From: Frigoriglobus tundricola
GTDB taxonomy: Bacteria > Planctomycetota > Planctomycetia > Gemmatales > Gemmataceae
Direction: 5' to 3'
DNA: 64,000 bases
Assembly (NCBI RefSeq): GCF_013128195.2
Contig: NZ_CP053452.2
Span: 2,480,001-2,544,000, forward strand
Part shown: positions 25,896 to 34,529 of the stretch, one piece after another
Position numbering within the stretch: position 1 is the first letter of the stretch
How the letters are laid out: the number at the start of each line of letters is the position of its first letter
Notes under the pieces: generated by a model
Seen by the model: only the letters and a program-made list of their open reading frames with translations
The model's database searches: none
What the model was told of the DNA's origin: nothing
Made by a program: the position numbers and the translations under genes

Positions 25896-27215
25896 TCAGT
25901 CCCGCGTTCGCCGTTCCGCCTCTCCCCAGAGGGCTCGGGCGAACACCTTGAGGTGCTGAACCTGCGCGTCCGACTGGACCCACCGCGGCTCGATCTGACG
26001 GACCCGTTCTAGGGCCGCGAGCGGTGAGCACCCTTCCCAGATCAGTTGACAGGCGAGTTGGGTCCCGGTCCGCCCGAGCCCGGCCCGGCAGTGGATCGCG
26101 ACCGTGGTCTCGCACTGCAGGTACTGTTCGATGCGCGCGCAGAGGGCCCGCGTTGTTGCGACGGACGGCGCCCCCATATCGGGGACCGGAACGAACAGCG
26201 GCTCGATGTCGTACTCCCGCAGCAGGTGCGGGTCGAAGGGCTCCTCCTCGAGCGTCACCAGAACCCGGACCCCGACCCGTTTGAGCGCCTCGAGATCGTA
26301 CCGGACGTCGTAGAGGATGCCCGGGCGGGGGGTGCCGCCAAGCCGCCCCGGCTTCAGCCAGTGGAACCCGCGGGGGCCGTAGGCGGCGGGGGGGACCGGA
26401 CCCGGGGCCGGGTGCTCGTCCGGAGCGGCGTCCGGAGCGCCGGCCGGGGCCGCGGGATCGGTGGTCGGGCAGCTGCCCGTCCGGACGAACTGTTGCGCGA
26501 GGTCCGATTGCGGGGCGCGGAAGAAGCGGTCGGTCGCCCCCTCCTCGCACACGCGGCCGCTGGCCAGGAGGGCGACCCTCGAGGCGACGGCCCGCGCGTG
26601 CTCCTGGTTGTGGGTGACCATGAGGATCGCGCGGCGCCCCGCTTCCGCGCGGATGAGGTCCAGCAGGGCGCCCGCGGCGTCGTCCGGCAGCCCCGCCGTC
26701 GGTTCGTCGAGCAGGAGCAGCCGGGGGTTCGCGGCCGCGGTCCGCGTGACCGCCAGGCGCCGCTGGAGCCCGAGCGGGAGCCCGATCACCTCCCGCGTGA
26801 GGCCCCCGGTTAGCACCCCGAGCCCGGCCCGCTCCAACAGCCGGACGATCACGTCGTGCTGTTGGGCGCGCGTGAGCGCGTTGCGCTCCGGGAGCCCGGA
26901 GGCGAGGTTCTCGAACACGGTGTCGAGCAGGAGGCGCGCGTTCTGCGACACGAGCGCGGGCCGCTCGGCCCGGCCCAGCGGCCCCCCGGCGTAGGTCACG
27001 GTTCCCCACCACCGGAAGGACGGCTGCGAGTCGTTGAAGCCGGCGAGGGACCGCAGGAGCGTGGACTTGCCCGTACAGACCGGCCCCAGCAGGGCGACCG
27101 CGCCGCGCGCCGGTACGGACAGGGTGACGCCGGAGAGCACGGTTTGCTCCCCGAACGCCACCCCGTAGCCCCGGAGCTGCAGCACGGTCTCGGCGGGCGC
27201 GGTTGGCTCAGACAT
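25896..27215 (-). CDS. ABC-transporter ATPase fused to a dual-specificity/tyrosine phosphatase
   Basis: 439 residues. Residues 1-240 are a complete ABC nucleotide-binding domain: ALLGPVCTGKSTLLRSLAG (Walker A, unusual VCTGKS), PALVSQNARLL (Q-loop), a weak signature region (IGLPLGLQRRLAVTRTAAAN), LLLLDEPTAGLP (Walker B) and MVTHNQEHARAV (H-loop). A Pro/Ala linker (about 245-280) leads to a phosphatase domain: GIHYDVRYDL-like ILYDVRYDLEALKRVGVRVL, LVTLEEEPF, FVPVPDMGAPS (general acid Asp) and AIHCRAGLGRTGTQLACQL (HCxxGxxR P-loop with catalytic Cys). The canonical LSGGQ serine-glycine is altered. No permease gene is nearby. The next upstream genes encode a roadblock-like protein, receivers and a Ser/Thr kinase, so a signalling role is more likely than transport. 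Confidence 0.85.
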   Translation of the reverse strand: MSEPTAPAETVLQLRGYGVAFGEQTVLSGVTLSVPARGAVALLGPVCTGKSTLLRSLAGFNDSQPSFRWWGTVTYAGGPLGRAERPALVSQNARLLLDTVFENLASGLPERNALTRAQQHDVIVRLLERAGLGVLTGGLTREVIGLPLGLQRRLAVTRTAAANPRLLLLDEPTAGLPDDAAGALLDLIRAEAGRRAILMVTHNQEHARAVASRVALLASGRVCEEGATDRFFRAPQSDLAQQFVRTGSCPTTDPAAPAGAPDAAPDEHPAPGPVPPAAYGPRGFHWLKPGRLGGTPRPGILYDVRYDLEALKRVGVRVLVTLEEEPFDPHLLREYDIEPLFVPVPDMGAPSVATTRALCARIEQYLQCETTVAIHCRAGLGRTGTQLACQLIWEGCSPLAALERVRQIEPRWVQSDAQVQHLKVFARALWGEAERRTRD

Positions 27216-27618
27216 TGCTTTCCAGGTCCGGAAGCGAGAGCCGCGACTTGGTCAGCGCCATGCCGATGTTCACGCTCTTGCGGCACACGAACACGGCCGC
27301 CTGTTCGGAGTTGCGCTTGGACCGCAGGAAGACGTGCACCAGGTTGTCGCTCATCACGATCATTTCCTGGAAGTAGTGGGCCCCGTCGTCCTTCACGCCG
27401 CGGGACTTGCGGAACAGCTTTTCGATGGAGGACACGTTGGTACCCTGGAACAGGTCCGCCGTGGCCGCGGCCACCAGATCGAGCACCTCCCGCGGGTGCG
27501 AGTCAACGGTCTTCGCCCCCAATAGCATCCCGGACCCCATGTCCACGTAGCCCGTCGCGACACAGTCCGGGACGCTGGCCTGTGCCCGGGTACACGCTTG
27601 TTCCAGTTTCGACGCCAT
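27208..27618 (-). CDS. Roadblock/LC7-like protein
   Basis: 136 residues from MASKLEQACTRAQASVPDCV; an in-frame ATG four codons earlier (27630) is possible. GGGGAG lies four bases before the chosen ATG. The layout, helix–strand–strand–long helix–strands (VATGYVDMGSGMLLGAKTVD; REVLDLVAAATADLFQG; GAHYFQEMIVMSDNLVHVFL; AVFVCRKSVNIGMALTKSRL), matches the roadblock/LC7 (MglB-like) fold. That fold regulates small GTPases or scaffolds signalling. It overlaps the ABC/phosphatase gene by 8 bp, so it is translationally coupled. No small GTPase gene is in the window. Confidence 0.6.
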   Translation of the reverse strand: MASKLEQACTRAQASVPDCVATGYVDMGSGMLLGAKTVDSHPREVLDLVAAATADLFQGTNVSSIEKLFRKSRGVKDDGAHYFQEMIVMSDNLVHVFLRSKRNSEQAAVFVCRKSVNIGMALTKSRLSLPDLESNV

Positions 27619-27712
27619 GAGACTCCCCATTACCCAACGAACTCCCCGCCCCGGTTCGGCCGCGGGCACGCGCCCGCGGACACCCCGAACCGGGTCAGTG
27701 ATCGGACGCTGT

Positions 27713-28684
27713 TCAGTGAACGGCCGGGCACTCGCGAACGAGGACCGGCTCCAGTGCGCGCAGCGCGAACGGCTTGACGAGTACGGCCCCGGCCCCGGCG
27801 GCCCACCAGTCCCCGGCCCGGTTCTTGTTGGCGGGGGCACACGTCACCACAAGGGCGCGGTCCGGCACCGCGCCGGCCAGTTGCTGGACGACGCGGGCGC
27901 ACCGCTCCACCCCGACGGTCTCGGCGCTGACGACGGCCCCCATCGGGCGCGCGCGGGCCACCGCGTCGAGCGGATCGGCGGCGAGCGCCAGGTCGATGGT
28001 CTGGAGCCGGTACCAGCGCCCGAACCAGCCCGTCAGCTCCGGTCTGACGCCGGGCTGCGTGTCCCAAACGGCGACCGCCCGGGCCGCCGGGGCCGCGCCC
28101 CGAACGCCCCCTCGCCGAGGAGCCGGGCCGCGACCGCTGCGACCGCCCGGCCCGTGAACAGCGCTCGCGGAAGTACTCGCTCGCGGCGGCGGCCCCCGGG
28201 CGCGTTCCCAGTCCGGGACCTTCGCCAGGGCCCGCGCGAACGTGCCGGCCAGGGCCCGGGCGACCGCCTCCACCTGCGCCGGCGTCGGCCCGGAGCCCGG
28301 GTCCGCGACGGCGCCCGCCAGCACCGCGGCCTCGACCGCTTCGAGTAGCGCGTCGGCGCTCAGCGGCTTGACCAGGACCCCGACCACCGACCGGTGCTCG
28401 TGGCCCGGCGCGGCCGGCTCCCCGCCGCCCCGCTCGGTCATCACGATGACCGGCACCCGGCGGAGCACCTCGTCGGATTCCAGCCGCGCCAGGAACTCCG
28501 TGACGACGGTGTCGGGCAGGTGATCGTCCAGCAGGACGACGTCCGGGCGCTCGGTGCCGAGCAGCTCCAGCGCGCCCCGCGCGCTGTTCCGCGTTTCCAC
28601 CCGGTAGGCGCTGAGGAGCATCTGCGTCTGGCGCCGGATCGTCATGCTGTCATCGACGACCAGGACGAAGGGCGGCCCCGCCAT
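27713..28684 (-). CDS. Double-receiver response-regulator-like protein
   Basis: 323 residues. The N-terminal receiver (1-130) is complete: FVLVVDDSMTIRRQTQMLLS (acidic pair), DVVLLDDHLPD (phospho-acceptor), VIVMTERGG (Thr) and GVLVKPLSADAL (Lys). A C-terminal pseudo-receiver (about 215-323) starts AVAVWDTQPGVRPELTGWFG and keeps AVLVKPFALRALEP, but the acceptor Asp is not evident. The linker (about 165-210) is Arg/Pro/Ala-rich in this frame, while a neighbouring frame reads a more natural SEYFRERCSRAG; a pair of compensating indels there is possible. The ATG shares a base with the preceding stop (TGATG). It has no DNA-binding output, so it probably acts by protein contact. Confidence 0.65.
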   Translation of the reverse strand: MAGPPFVLVVDDSMTIRRQTQMLLSAYRVETRNSARGALELLGTERPDVVLLDDHLPDTVVTEFLARLESDEVLRRVPVIVMTERGGGEPAAPGHEHRSVVGVLVKPLSADALLEAVEAAVLAGAVADPGSGPTPAQVEAVARALAGTFARALAKVPDWERARGPPPRASTSASAVHGPGGRSGRGPAPRRGGVRGAAPAARAVAVWDTQPGVRPELTGWFGRWYRLQTIDLALAADPLDAVARARPMGAVVSAETVGVERCARVVQQLAGAVPDRALVVTCAPANKNRAGDWWAAGAGAVLVKPFALRALEPVLVRECPAVH

Positions 28685-29680
28685 CACAGCACCTCGCAGA
28701 GGACGGCGGCGAACGGCGCCTCGGTACACGGCTCGTTCTGAACGGCCCGGAGCACGCCGGCCGGGCTGGGCTCGTCGGGGGGCACCCAGTCGCCCCGGCT
28801 GTGGAGGACGAACAGGTCGCCCGGGGTCGTGGCGAGGGTCCGAACGACCGCGTCCCCGTCGTCGGTCAGCCGCCACCGGCGGGGCACGCGCCACGGCGAC
28901 AGCAGCCAGGCGCACCCCGGTCGGGGGCACCGAGAGCCGCGCCTCGGCCCCGCCCGGAGCCAGGAAGAACACGGACGCCTCGGCCGCCGTGCGCTCGGCC
29001 CCCGGGAGCGCGCCCGCGTCCGGCGCGTTCTGAACCGCCTTGCGGGCGGCCTCGCACTCGGCCGCGCTCACCGTTTGGCCCAGGGGCCAGGTCGGCACGA
29101 CCGCCGCGAGTTGGCCCGCCCGCGGGGCCGGGATCCAGGGAACACCACGTTCGCCTCGACGAGCTCCCGCGGGTTCGGGAACCGGCTCACCGCCGCGAGC
29201 CAGCCGAACGGGGTCCGCACCGTGCGCACGAGCGCGGACGCAAACGCAGGGTGGGCGCGTTCCCGCGACCGCGAGCACCCGGCGGACGCAGGCGGCCAAC
29301 CGGTCCGCGGAGATCGACGGATCGACGAGCGTCAACAGGCCCTGGTTGAGGACGATGATCTCGCGCGCCAGGTGCTCGGCCGCCAGGAGGACGAGCGGCA
29401 GCCCCGGAAAGGCACGAGCGGCCGCGGCCGGCGCGTCCGGGACGCGCCGCGTGCCCGCCGGGAGCGCGCCGAACGCGAGCCGGCGGCACCGTGTCCGGCC
29501 ACCCCCGTCGGACTGGGCCACCCAGGGCACGGTCCTCAGGCCGTTAACCTCACACGCCTTCTCGATCAACTGGACGCTCCGCGGGTCCGCCCCGGCGAGA
29601 GCGACCAGCGCGACCGGGCTCGGGGGCTGGGCCCCAGCCGCGGGACCGGAACGCACATCTGGAAGCACGAGAGTCGCCAT
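28684..29680 (-). pseudogene. Pseudo-receiver-containing protein, frameshifted
   Basis: Starts MATLVLPDVRSGPAAGAQ. The first ~150 residues look like a degenerate receiver (VALVALAGADPRSVQLIEKA ... LPLVLLAAEHLAREIIVLNQ ... ISADRLAACVRRVLAVAG) without clear phospho-acceptor. Near 29270 the sensible reading moves to another frame (ALVRTVRTPFGWLAAVSRFP). It then returns (SAAECEAARKAVQNAPDAG) and finally ends in the frame RRWRLTDDGDAVVRTLATTP ... TEAPFAAVLCEVL, whose stop forms a TGATG overlap with the next gene. That overlap supports the last frame as the true end. Indels fall in G/C runs. It is part of the kinase-receiver-roadblock cassette. Confidence 0.55.
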
Positions 29681-29763
29681 GAAGGTTCGTTCCGTTAAGG
29701 CGCCCCGCCCGTTCGGCGGCGCGCGCTCCGCCCGGCGCGGACCGGTCCGCGCCGGTACCCGTC

Positions 29764-31206
29764 TCATTTGCCCTTTCGGCGGCCGCTCATGAGGCGGCCG
29801 AGAAAGGACGTCTTCTGGGGCTCCACGATGGTCCCGTCCGTCAGGGGGGAGCCGCCGGTGATCGTCGGGGCCGAGGCGAGGCCCGGCGCGCCGGGCGGAC
29901 CGGCCAGAGGGGCCAGCGCGGCGGTCAGCTCGTCGTACGTCTGGAACCGGTCCCCCGGGCCCTTGGCCAGCATCCGGAGGACGATGTCGTTCAGCGCCCG
30001 CGGGATGCCGGGCCGGCGCGCGGCCGGCGGCACCGGGTGCGCGGTGGAGTGCTGAAAGAGGATCGCAGAAGCCGAGGACCCCACGAAGGGCGGGGCCCCG
30101 ACCAGCGCGTGGTAGAGCGTCGCGCCGAGCGAGTAGATGTCGGCCCGGTGGTCCAGGTCCGGATCGCACCGGGCCTGCTCGGGCGAGATGTAGGAGACGG
30201 TCCCGACGATGGTCGCCTCTTGCCCCTTGGGCTCGAGGCGGCCGTCCAGGAACATGCCCAGGCCCAGATCGGCAACCTTGACCTGCCCGTCCCGGGTGAG
30301 GAGCACGTTGTCCGGCTTCACGTCGCGGTGGATCACGCCCAACCGGTGCGCGGCCGCGAGCCCCGCGACCGTCTCGGTCGCGATGCGGGTGACGCGGTCG
30401 GCGCTGACGGCCCCCGACTGGTTGAGGAGCTGGGCTAGGCTCAGGCCCTCCACGTACTCCAGCACGATGTACGGGTACTCGCCCTCGTCCTCGACGTCGA
30501 ACACCCGGACCACGTTCGGGTGGTTCAGTTGCGCCAGCAGCCGCGCCTCCCGCCGGATCATGTCGATCGATTGCTCGCCCGTTTCGAACGCTTCGCGGTG
30601 GAGGATCTTCACGGCCACCCGGATGTGCAGCTTCTGGTGCGTCGCGAGAAACACGACGCTCGAGCCCCCTTTTCCGATCTGCTGGTCGAGGTGGCACCGC
30701 CCGAGGAGCTGCCCCGGCTTCGGCGGCCCCATGTACCCGCCGGGCGCGGGCGCCCCCCGCACCGCCGGGACGCGGGCGAGACGGGTCGTGTCGGACAGCA
30801 CGTGCTCGGCCGCCGGCGCCGTTGTTCGGACGTGGGCCTGGAGCCGGTCCGGGCGCAACAACGCGCGCGCGAAAACGAGAGCGGGTATCGGCTCCTCCCA
30901 GACGGACAGGAGCCCCTTGGGCGGTGGGGCGGCCTGAAAGAACTCGTCCCGCAGCCGCGCACTGAACCCTGGGCCCTCATCGAACCGGAGTTCGAACTCC
31001 CCGACCTGGAGCCGCTGGCCGTTGCGGGCCGGGGCCAGGTCGGTCGCGTCGCACGAGGTGAGCCCGGAGCGGACGAGGTGGCCCGCGACCCCCCCCCGGC
31101 CGGACCGGCCCGCGTGGCACAGTTCCGTCAGGCGGTCGACGTCGTCCTGGCAAATATGAGGGCAACCGTACAAAATACTCAGCAACAATTCGTCTTCCTG
31201 ATCCAT
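29764..31206 (-). CDS. Hanks-type serine/threonine protein kinase
   Basis: 480 residues. An N-terminal region of about 160 residues has no recognised fold (LLLSILYGCPHICQDDVDRL; LQVGEFELRFDEGPGFSARL). The kinase domain spans about 165-440: GKGGSSVVFLATH (glycine loop), RVAVKILHREAF (catalytic Lys), GVIHRDVKPDNVLLTRDGQV (HRDxKxxN), ADLGLGMFL (DLG for DFG) and GTVSYISPEQARC (activation and APE-like). No membrane helix, so a cytosolic kinase. It is the first gene of a five-gene minus-strand run that ends with a phosphatase domain. The kinase and phosphatase may therefore act on the same target. An AT-rich block lies directly upstream. Confidence 0.9.
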   Translation of the reverse strand: MDQEDELLLSILYGCPHICQDDVDRLTELCHAGRSGRGGVAGHLVRSGLTSCDATDLAPARNGQRLQVGEFELRFDEGPGFSARLRDEFFQAAPPPKGLLSVWEEPIPALVFARALLRPDRLQAHVRTTAPAAEHVLSDTTRLARVPAVRGAPAPGGYMGPPKPGQLLGRCHLDQQIGKGGSSVVFLATHQKLHIRVAVKILHREAFETGEQSIDMIRREARLLAQLNHPNVVRVFDVEDEGEYPYIVLEYVEGLSLAQLLNQSGAVSADRVTRIATETVAGLAAAHRLGVIHRDVKPDNVLLTRDGQVKVADLGLGMFLDGRLEPKGQEATIVGTVSYISPEQARCDPDLDHRADIYSLGATLYHALVGAPPFVGSSASAILFQHSTAHPVPPAARRPGIPRALNDIVLRMLAKGPGDRFQTYDELTAALAPLAGPPGAPGLASAPTITGGSPLTDGTIVEPQKTSFLGRLMSGRRKGK

Positions 31207-31290
31207 GAATCAATCTGCTCTATCGAAAGTAAATGTTAATATATTATTTTAAGTCATAGATATAAATATCTACGGAAATTTATACTATAT
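31207..31290 (-). promoter_or_regulatory. AT-rich promoter region of the kinase cassette
   Basis: About 80 bp of strongly A+T-rich sequence (31220-31290) stand out in a high-GC window, directly upstream of the kinase ATG. This is the likely promoter/UP region. I do not assign -10 and -35 boxes. No clear ribosome-binding site precedes the ATG. Confidence 0.4.
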
Positions 31291-32482
31291 TGGCGCGAAC
31301 GCCCCTGCCATCGACTTGTTCGTTGGTGTCGAGGACAGCGTAGCCCACAATCGGCAGCGTGCAACTCGGGGGCTATTTTTTTGGGGCACTTCCGCAACCG
31401 TCTCCGAAAGCTGTAGGGCTCCCGTAAATTCGCTCAGCCGAGCGGCCGCGTTTCGTGCCCCACTTTTCTTCCCGAAGGTGAATGTTGTTCGCGCCGGAGC
31501 GTGGAGCCGTAGCCGTTTGGCGGGCGCGGCGCTGTCCCGGTCCGGGCCGCTCCGACGGCCGCCGGTATCACCACATGAAACGGGCGATGTGCGGTGTGCG
31601 GAACGGCCCGCTGAGAGCGATGCAAGAGCAAACCGAGTAGCAAAGTGGAACCGCTGGAGTCGTTCCGCCGCAACAACAAAAACGCAGTGGCCCGGGGCGT
31701 GAGGCGCTTACCGGCCGGCGGCTGACGTGGATCGGCTTCGGGACCGCGCCTCGCAGTGAGGAACGAGCTAAGGCATTTGGTTAAAGGTAGCTCTCGTGAG
31801 CACCCACTGACGAACTATCGTGGCGGGAACATTCGAAAATCAGCGGCGATGTCCCGGGGGTCCGCGACCTCTTCCACTACCTTCGGGTTGTCCCGGAACT
31901 GCTGCCGTACCCAGCCCAACTGGCCGAGCCGGAGCGAGTGATTCGGGTTCAACTTCGCCCCGAGCTCGACCCGCACCTCGGCAACCTCGGTCGTGCAGGA
32001 GTAACAGGTGAGCGCGGCTGCCCTTCGTTGTTCTCGGCGTCCGGGCCTACGCCGCGCTCGCAGCGTATCCGGGCGACCTCACCCGCCCCACAGCCGCCGC
32101 TTCCCGCCTGTCCGGAGAAGTGGAGCACCGTCTCGGGGTGACGAGGGTGAGGAGGGAAGGGGCTATCAGACGAGGCGCCCGAGACGGACGGATTGCGGCC
32201 CCGAAGAATCGACTTCGACCCGCAGCCCGATCACCTCAGACCGCACGATCGTGGGGGCCGGCAAGACGTAGCTCGCTCCGGTGCAGGAGGGTACCGGGTT
32301 GGGTCCGGTAGCACCTCAGACTCCACCGGACCGACGGTACAGAAGCCGAGGCCGGGAGCAAATGCCGCGGCTGGGGGACCGTGCCGCACCCGCAGGGTTC
32401 ATTTTCCAACAAGTTTGGTCGGCGCCGCCGGCCCGGCACCAATCGAGGCGCCATAGGATGTCACCCGGGAGTAAATGTTGTC
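31291..32482. other. 1.2-kb stretch without an intact gene
   Basis: No frame here has a convincing start plus family features. The exception is a short minus-strand remnant at 31815-32005, listed separately. The stretch lies between the kinase promoter and an aldo/keto reductase and looks like decayed intergenic DNA. Confidence 0.4.
31815..32005 (-). pseudogene. Remnant coding stretch with a CxxC motif
   Basis: Minus-strand reading ending with TAG at 31815-31817: LTCYSCTTEVAEVRVELGAK, then HSLRLGQLGWVRQQFRDNPK and VVEEVADPRDIAADFRMFPP. Composition and periodicity look coding, with a possible zinc-binding CYSC. No start codon with ribosome site was found, and the upstream frame is unclear. 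It could be the 3' end of a lost gene. Confidence 0.3.
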
Positions 32483-33430
32483 TTATACTCGCTTTTCTCG
32501 TGGAATAAATCCAGGGACCCCGGTCTCTACAACGGTATTAAACCGGACCCGCGACTTGATTCCGTCGCTGATCTCGCGGACGGCGTCTTGAGGAAGGGCG
32601 GAGACCTCGAAGTTCTCCTTGATCCGGTTGGGGGTTTTCGAAGTGGTCAGGAGGGCCGTACCGCGCTGGATGGCCCAGGCGAGCAGGACTTGCGCGGGGG
32701 TCTTGGTGACCCGCTCGGCGATGGCGGCAATGACCGGATCGTCCAGCAGCTTGGGCTCGCTGCTGTGCCCCAGCGCGGCGAACGCTTGCAGCACAATGCC
32801 ATTTGTTCTGCAATAGTCCAACAGTTCCCATTGCGGGAGGTACGGGTGCGATTCGACGTGAACGACCGCGGGCTTGATCCTCCCCGCTTCGAAGATCGCT
32901 TTCGTCTGGTCCAGGCTGACATCGGATAATCCGATGGCCTTGCACCTGCCCTCGTCCACCAGGCGCTCCAACGCCCCCCACGTTTCCAGCAGCGTGACCC
33001 CTTTGTCATAAATCACATCGCCGTTCGCGTCTCTCGGGTCTTGCTCGTCGCCGGGCCGGAACGCGAAGGGGGTGTGAATGAGGTAGAGATCGACGTAGTC
33101 GAGTTGAAGCTTCTGGAGACTGGCCTCGAAAGCCGGCTTGACGCGTTCCGGACGATGGTTGTTATTCCAGAGTTTCGTGGCGATGAACACGTCCTCCCGC
33201 CTGATCGCCCCCGCCTGGAACACCTCCTGGATCGCTTCGCCGACCTCCTTTTCATTTCGGTAGCGTTCCGAAGCATCGAGTTGGCGAAATCCCGCTTCCA
33301 GCGCCGCCCTCGTCGCGGTTCTGGTTGCCACGGGGTCGGGAATCAGTGTGCCGAAGCCGAGGGCGGGGATCGCACCGGATCCGTTGTTGAGGGCGATCTT
33401 CGTGTAACGCAGGTTGTCGCTCTCGACCAT
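32483..33430 (-). CDS. Aldo/keto reductase
   Basis: 315 residues, usual for the AKR (alpha/beta)8 barrel. It reduces carbonyls with NADPH. The catalytic tetrad is visible: Asp and Tyr in LDASERYRNEKEVG, Lys in FIATKLWNNNH and His in YLIHTPFAF. Further family marks are CKAIGLSDVSLDQ (usual GxSN region, here GLSD), VESHPYLPQWELLDYC and the NADP-binding C-terminal stretch ALLTTSKTPNRIKENFEVS. The start has GGAGGGG six bases upstream. The next minus-strand feature upstream is a broken aldehyde dehydrogenase, so a small aldehyde-metabolism locus may have been disrupted. Substrate unknown. Confidence 0.9.
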   Translation of the reverse strand: MVESDNLRYTKIALNNGSGAIPALGFGTLIPDPVATRTATRAALEAGFRQLDASERYRNEKEVGEAIQEVFQAGAIRREDVFIATKLWNNNHRPERVKPAFEASLQKLQLDYVDLYLIHTPFAFRPGDEQDPRDANGDVIYDKGVTLLETWGALERLVDEGRCKAIGLSDVSLDQTKAIFEAGRIKPAVVHVESHPYLPQWELLDYCRTNGIVLQAFAALGHSSEPKLLDDPVIAAIAERVTKTPAQVLLAWAIQRGTALLTTSKTPNRIKENFEVSALPQDAVREISDGIKSRVRFNTVVETGVPGFIPREKRV

Positions 33431-33559
33431 GTTTCACCCCTCCGATCGGAACCATGTGGATTCGACCCGCGACCGCCGCGGACCATTCTCGATAGCGATG
33501 CCCCGATCTCCCGGGGGCGCCGCCCGGCTCGCCTGTTCGATCAAACCCTCCGCCCTTCG

Positions 33560-34315
33560 GCGCCTCGGCCCCGAACCAGCGTTCCGTGATCACTTTCCCT
33601 CGCCTGTAGAAAGCAACGGCGTCGGCACCCTGCGCATTACGCTCACCGTACATCGAACCCTTCCGGCCGCGAAACGGGAAGAACGCCATCGGCGCCGGCA
33701 CGCCGGCATTGATGCCGAGCAACCCGACCTGGATGCGCTCGCGGAAGGTACGAGCCGCTGCGCCGGATTGCGTGAAGCGGGCGACCGTGTTGCCGTATCG
33801 GCTGCGGTATGTCAGCGTGATCGCCGCGTCCAGGTCTGGGGCGCGCATCACGCTCACCACCGGGCAAAAAGTTCCTCCCGGCCGACGCACATCTCCGGCG
33901 CCACATCGTCAAAGACCGTCGGCCCGAGGAAGCCGCCGGGCGGCCTGTGGGGGGACGGTTTGGGAACGGCCGTCGAGGCGAAGCCGGGCCCCTTCCGTCA
34001 CCCCGCGCTCGATCGCGGCCCGGATCCGCTCTTCCTCCTTTGGGTTCACCACGGGACCGAGCGTCGCGGCCTCGTCCAGGCCGTCTCCCAGTTTGAGTTT
34101 ACCTGCCGAGCGGATGACGGCATCTGCGACGGCGGCCTGCCTGACTCGATCGCCGACCGCCACCGGTACGCTGCCGGCAAGACAGCGCTGTCCCGCAGAG
34201 CCGAAGCACGATCCGATCCGGGCGGACAGGGCGCGCTCCAGGTCGGCGTCGGGCAGGACGATCAGATGGCTCTTCGCTCCGCCGTGTGCCTGAACGCGCT
34301 TGTCATAAGCCACAA
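33560..34315 (-). pseudogene. Truncated, frameshifted CoA-acylating aldehyde dehydrogenase (methylmalonate-semialdehyde type)
   Basis: Homology begins abruptly at about 34315 with VAYDKRVQAHGGAKSHLIVL, mid-protein in this family. It goes on through the catalytic-Cys block SCFGSAGQRCLAGSVPVAVG and LGPVVNPKEEERIRAAIERG. After about 33950 the reading moves through two other frames (FLGPTVFDDVAPEMCVGREE, then SVMRAPDLDAAITLTYRSRY). The family's C-terminal pattern QVGLLGINAGVPAPMAFFPF and VITERWFG follows. The whole N-terminal NAD-binding half is missing. The gene is dead even if the frameshifts are read errors. Truncation coincides with unrelated plus-strand sequence at 34320. Confidence 0.75.
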
Positions 34316-34319
34316 CTTG

Positions 34320-34474
34320 ACCTATCGGAGTACGCAGGAGAGCGGCTCGCGGGTGTACGCCTTGGCCCGCGCGGGTTTGGACGCGGTGCCCGAGATCGGT
34401 CGGGCCTCGGTCTCGCAACTGGGCCTGACCCTCAAGGCGCTGACCCTCATGCAGAAACGGGCCGACCGGGTATA
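34320..34474 (+). pseudogene. C-terminal fragment of a hypothetical gene
   Basis: A plus-strand reading ending with TAG at 34474: LTYRSTQESGSRVYALARAG, then LDAVPEIGRASVSQLGLTLK and ALTLMQKRADRV. Helical and charged; no family recognised. It abuts the truncation of the aldehyde dehydrogenase and precedes the STGPRT-motif gene by 55 bp, so both probably arrived together. Confidence 0.35.
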
Positions 34475-34529
34475 GGGGGGCGGAGGCCGTCACATAACCG
34501 GTCCGGCTCGTACCTCCAAGGACGTCACC

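Noticed and set aside
25896..27215. PstB-like phosphate importer ATPase
   Set aside because: The first half resembles transporter ATPases, but no permease or binding protein is near, the signature motif is altered and a phosphatase is fused.
27713..30697. Very long minus-strand frame of 994 codons
   Set aside because: It runs through the kinase gene in the wrong frame and then joins two real genes only because a frameshift hides the stop between them. The genes were called separately.
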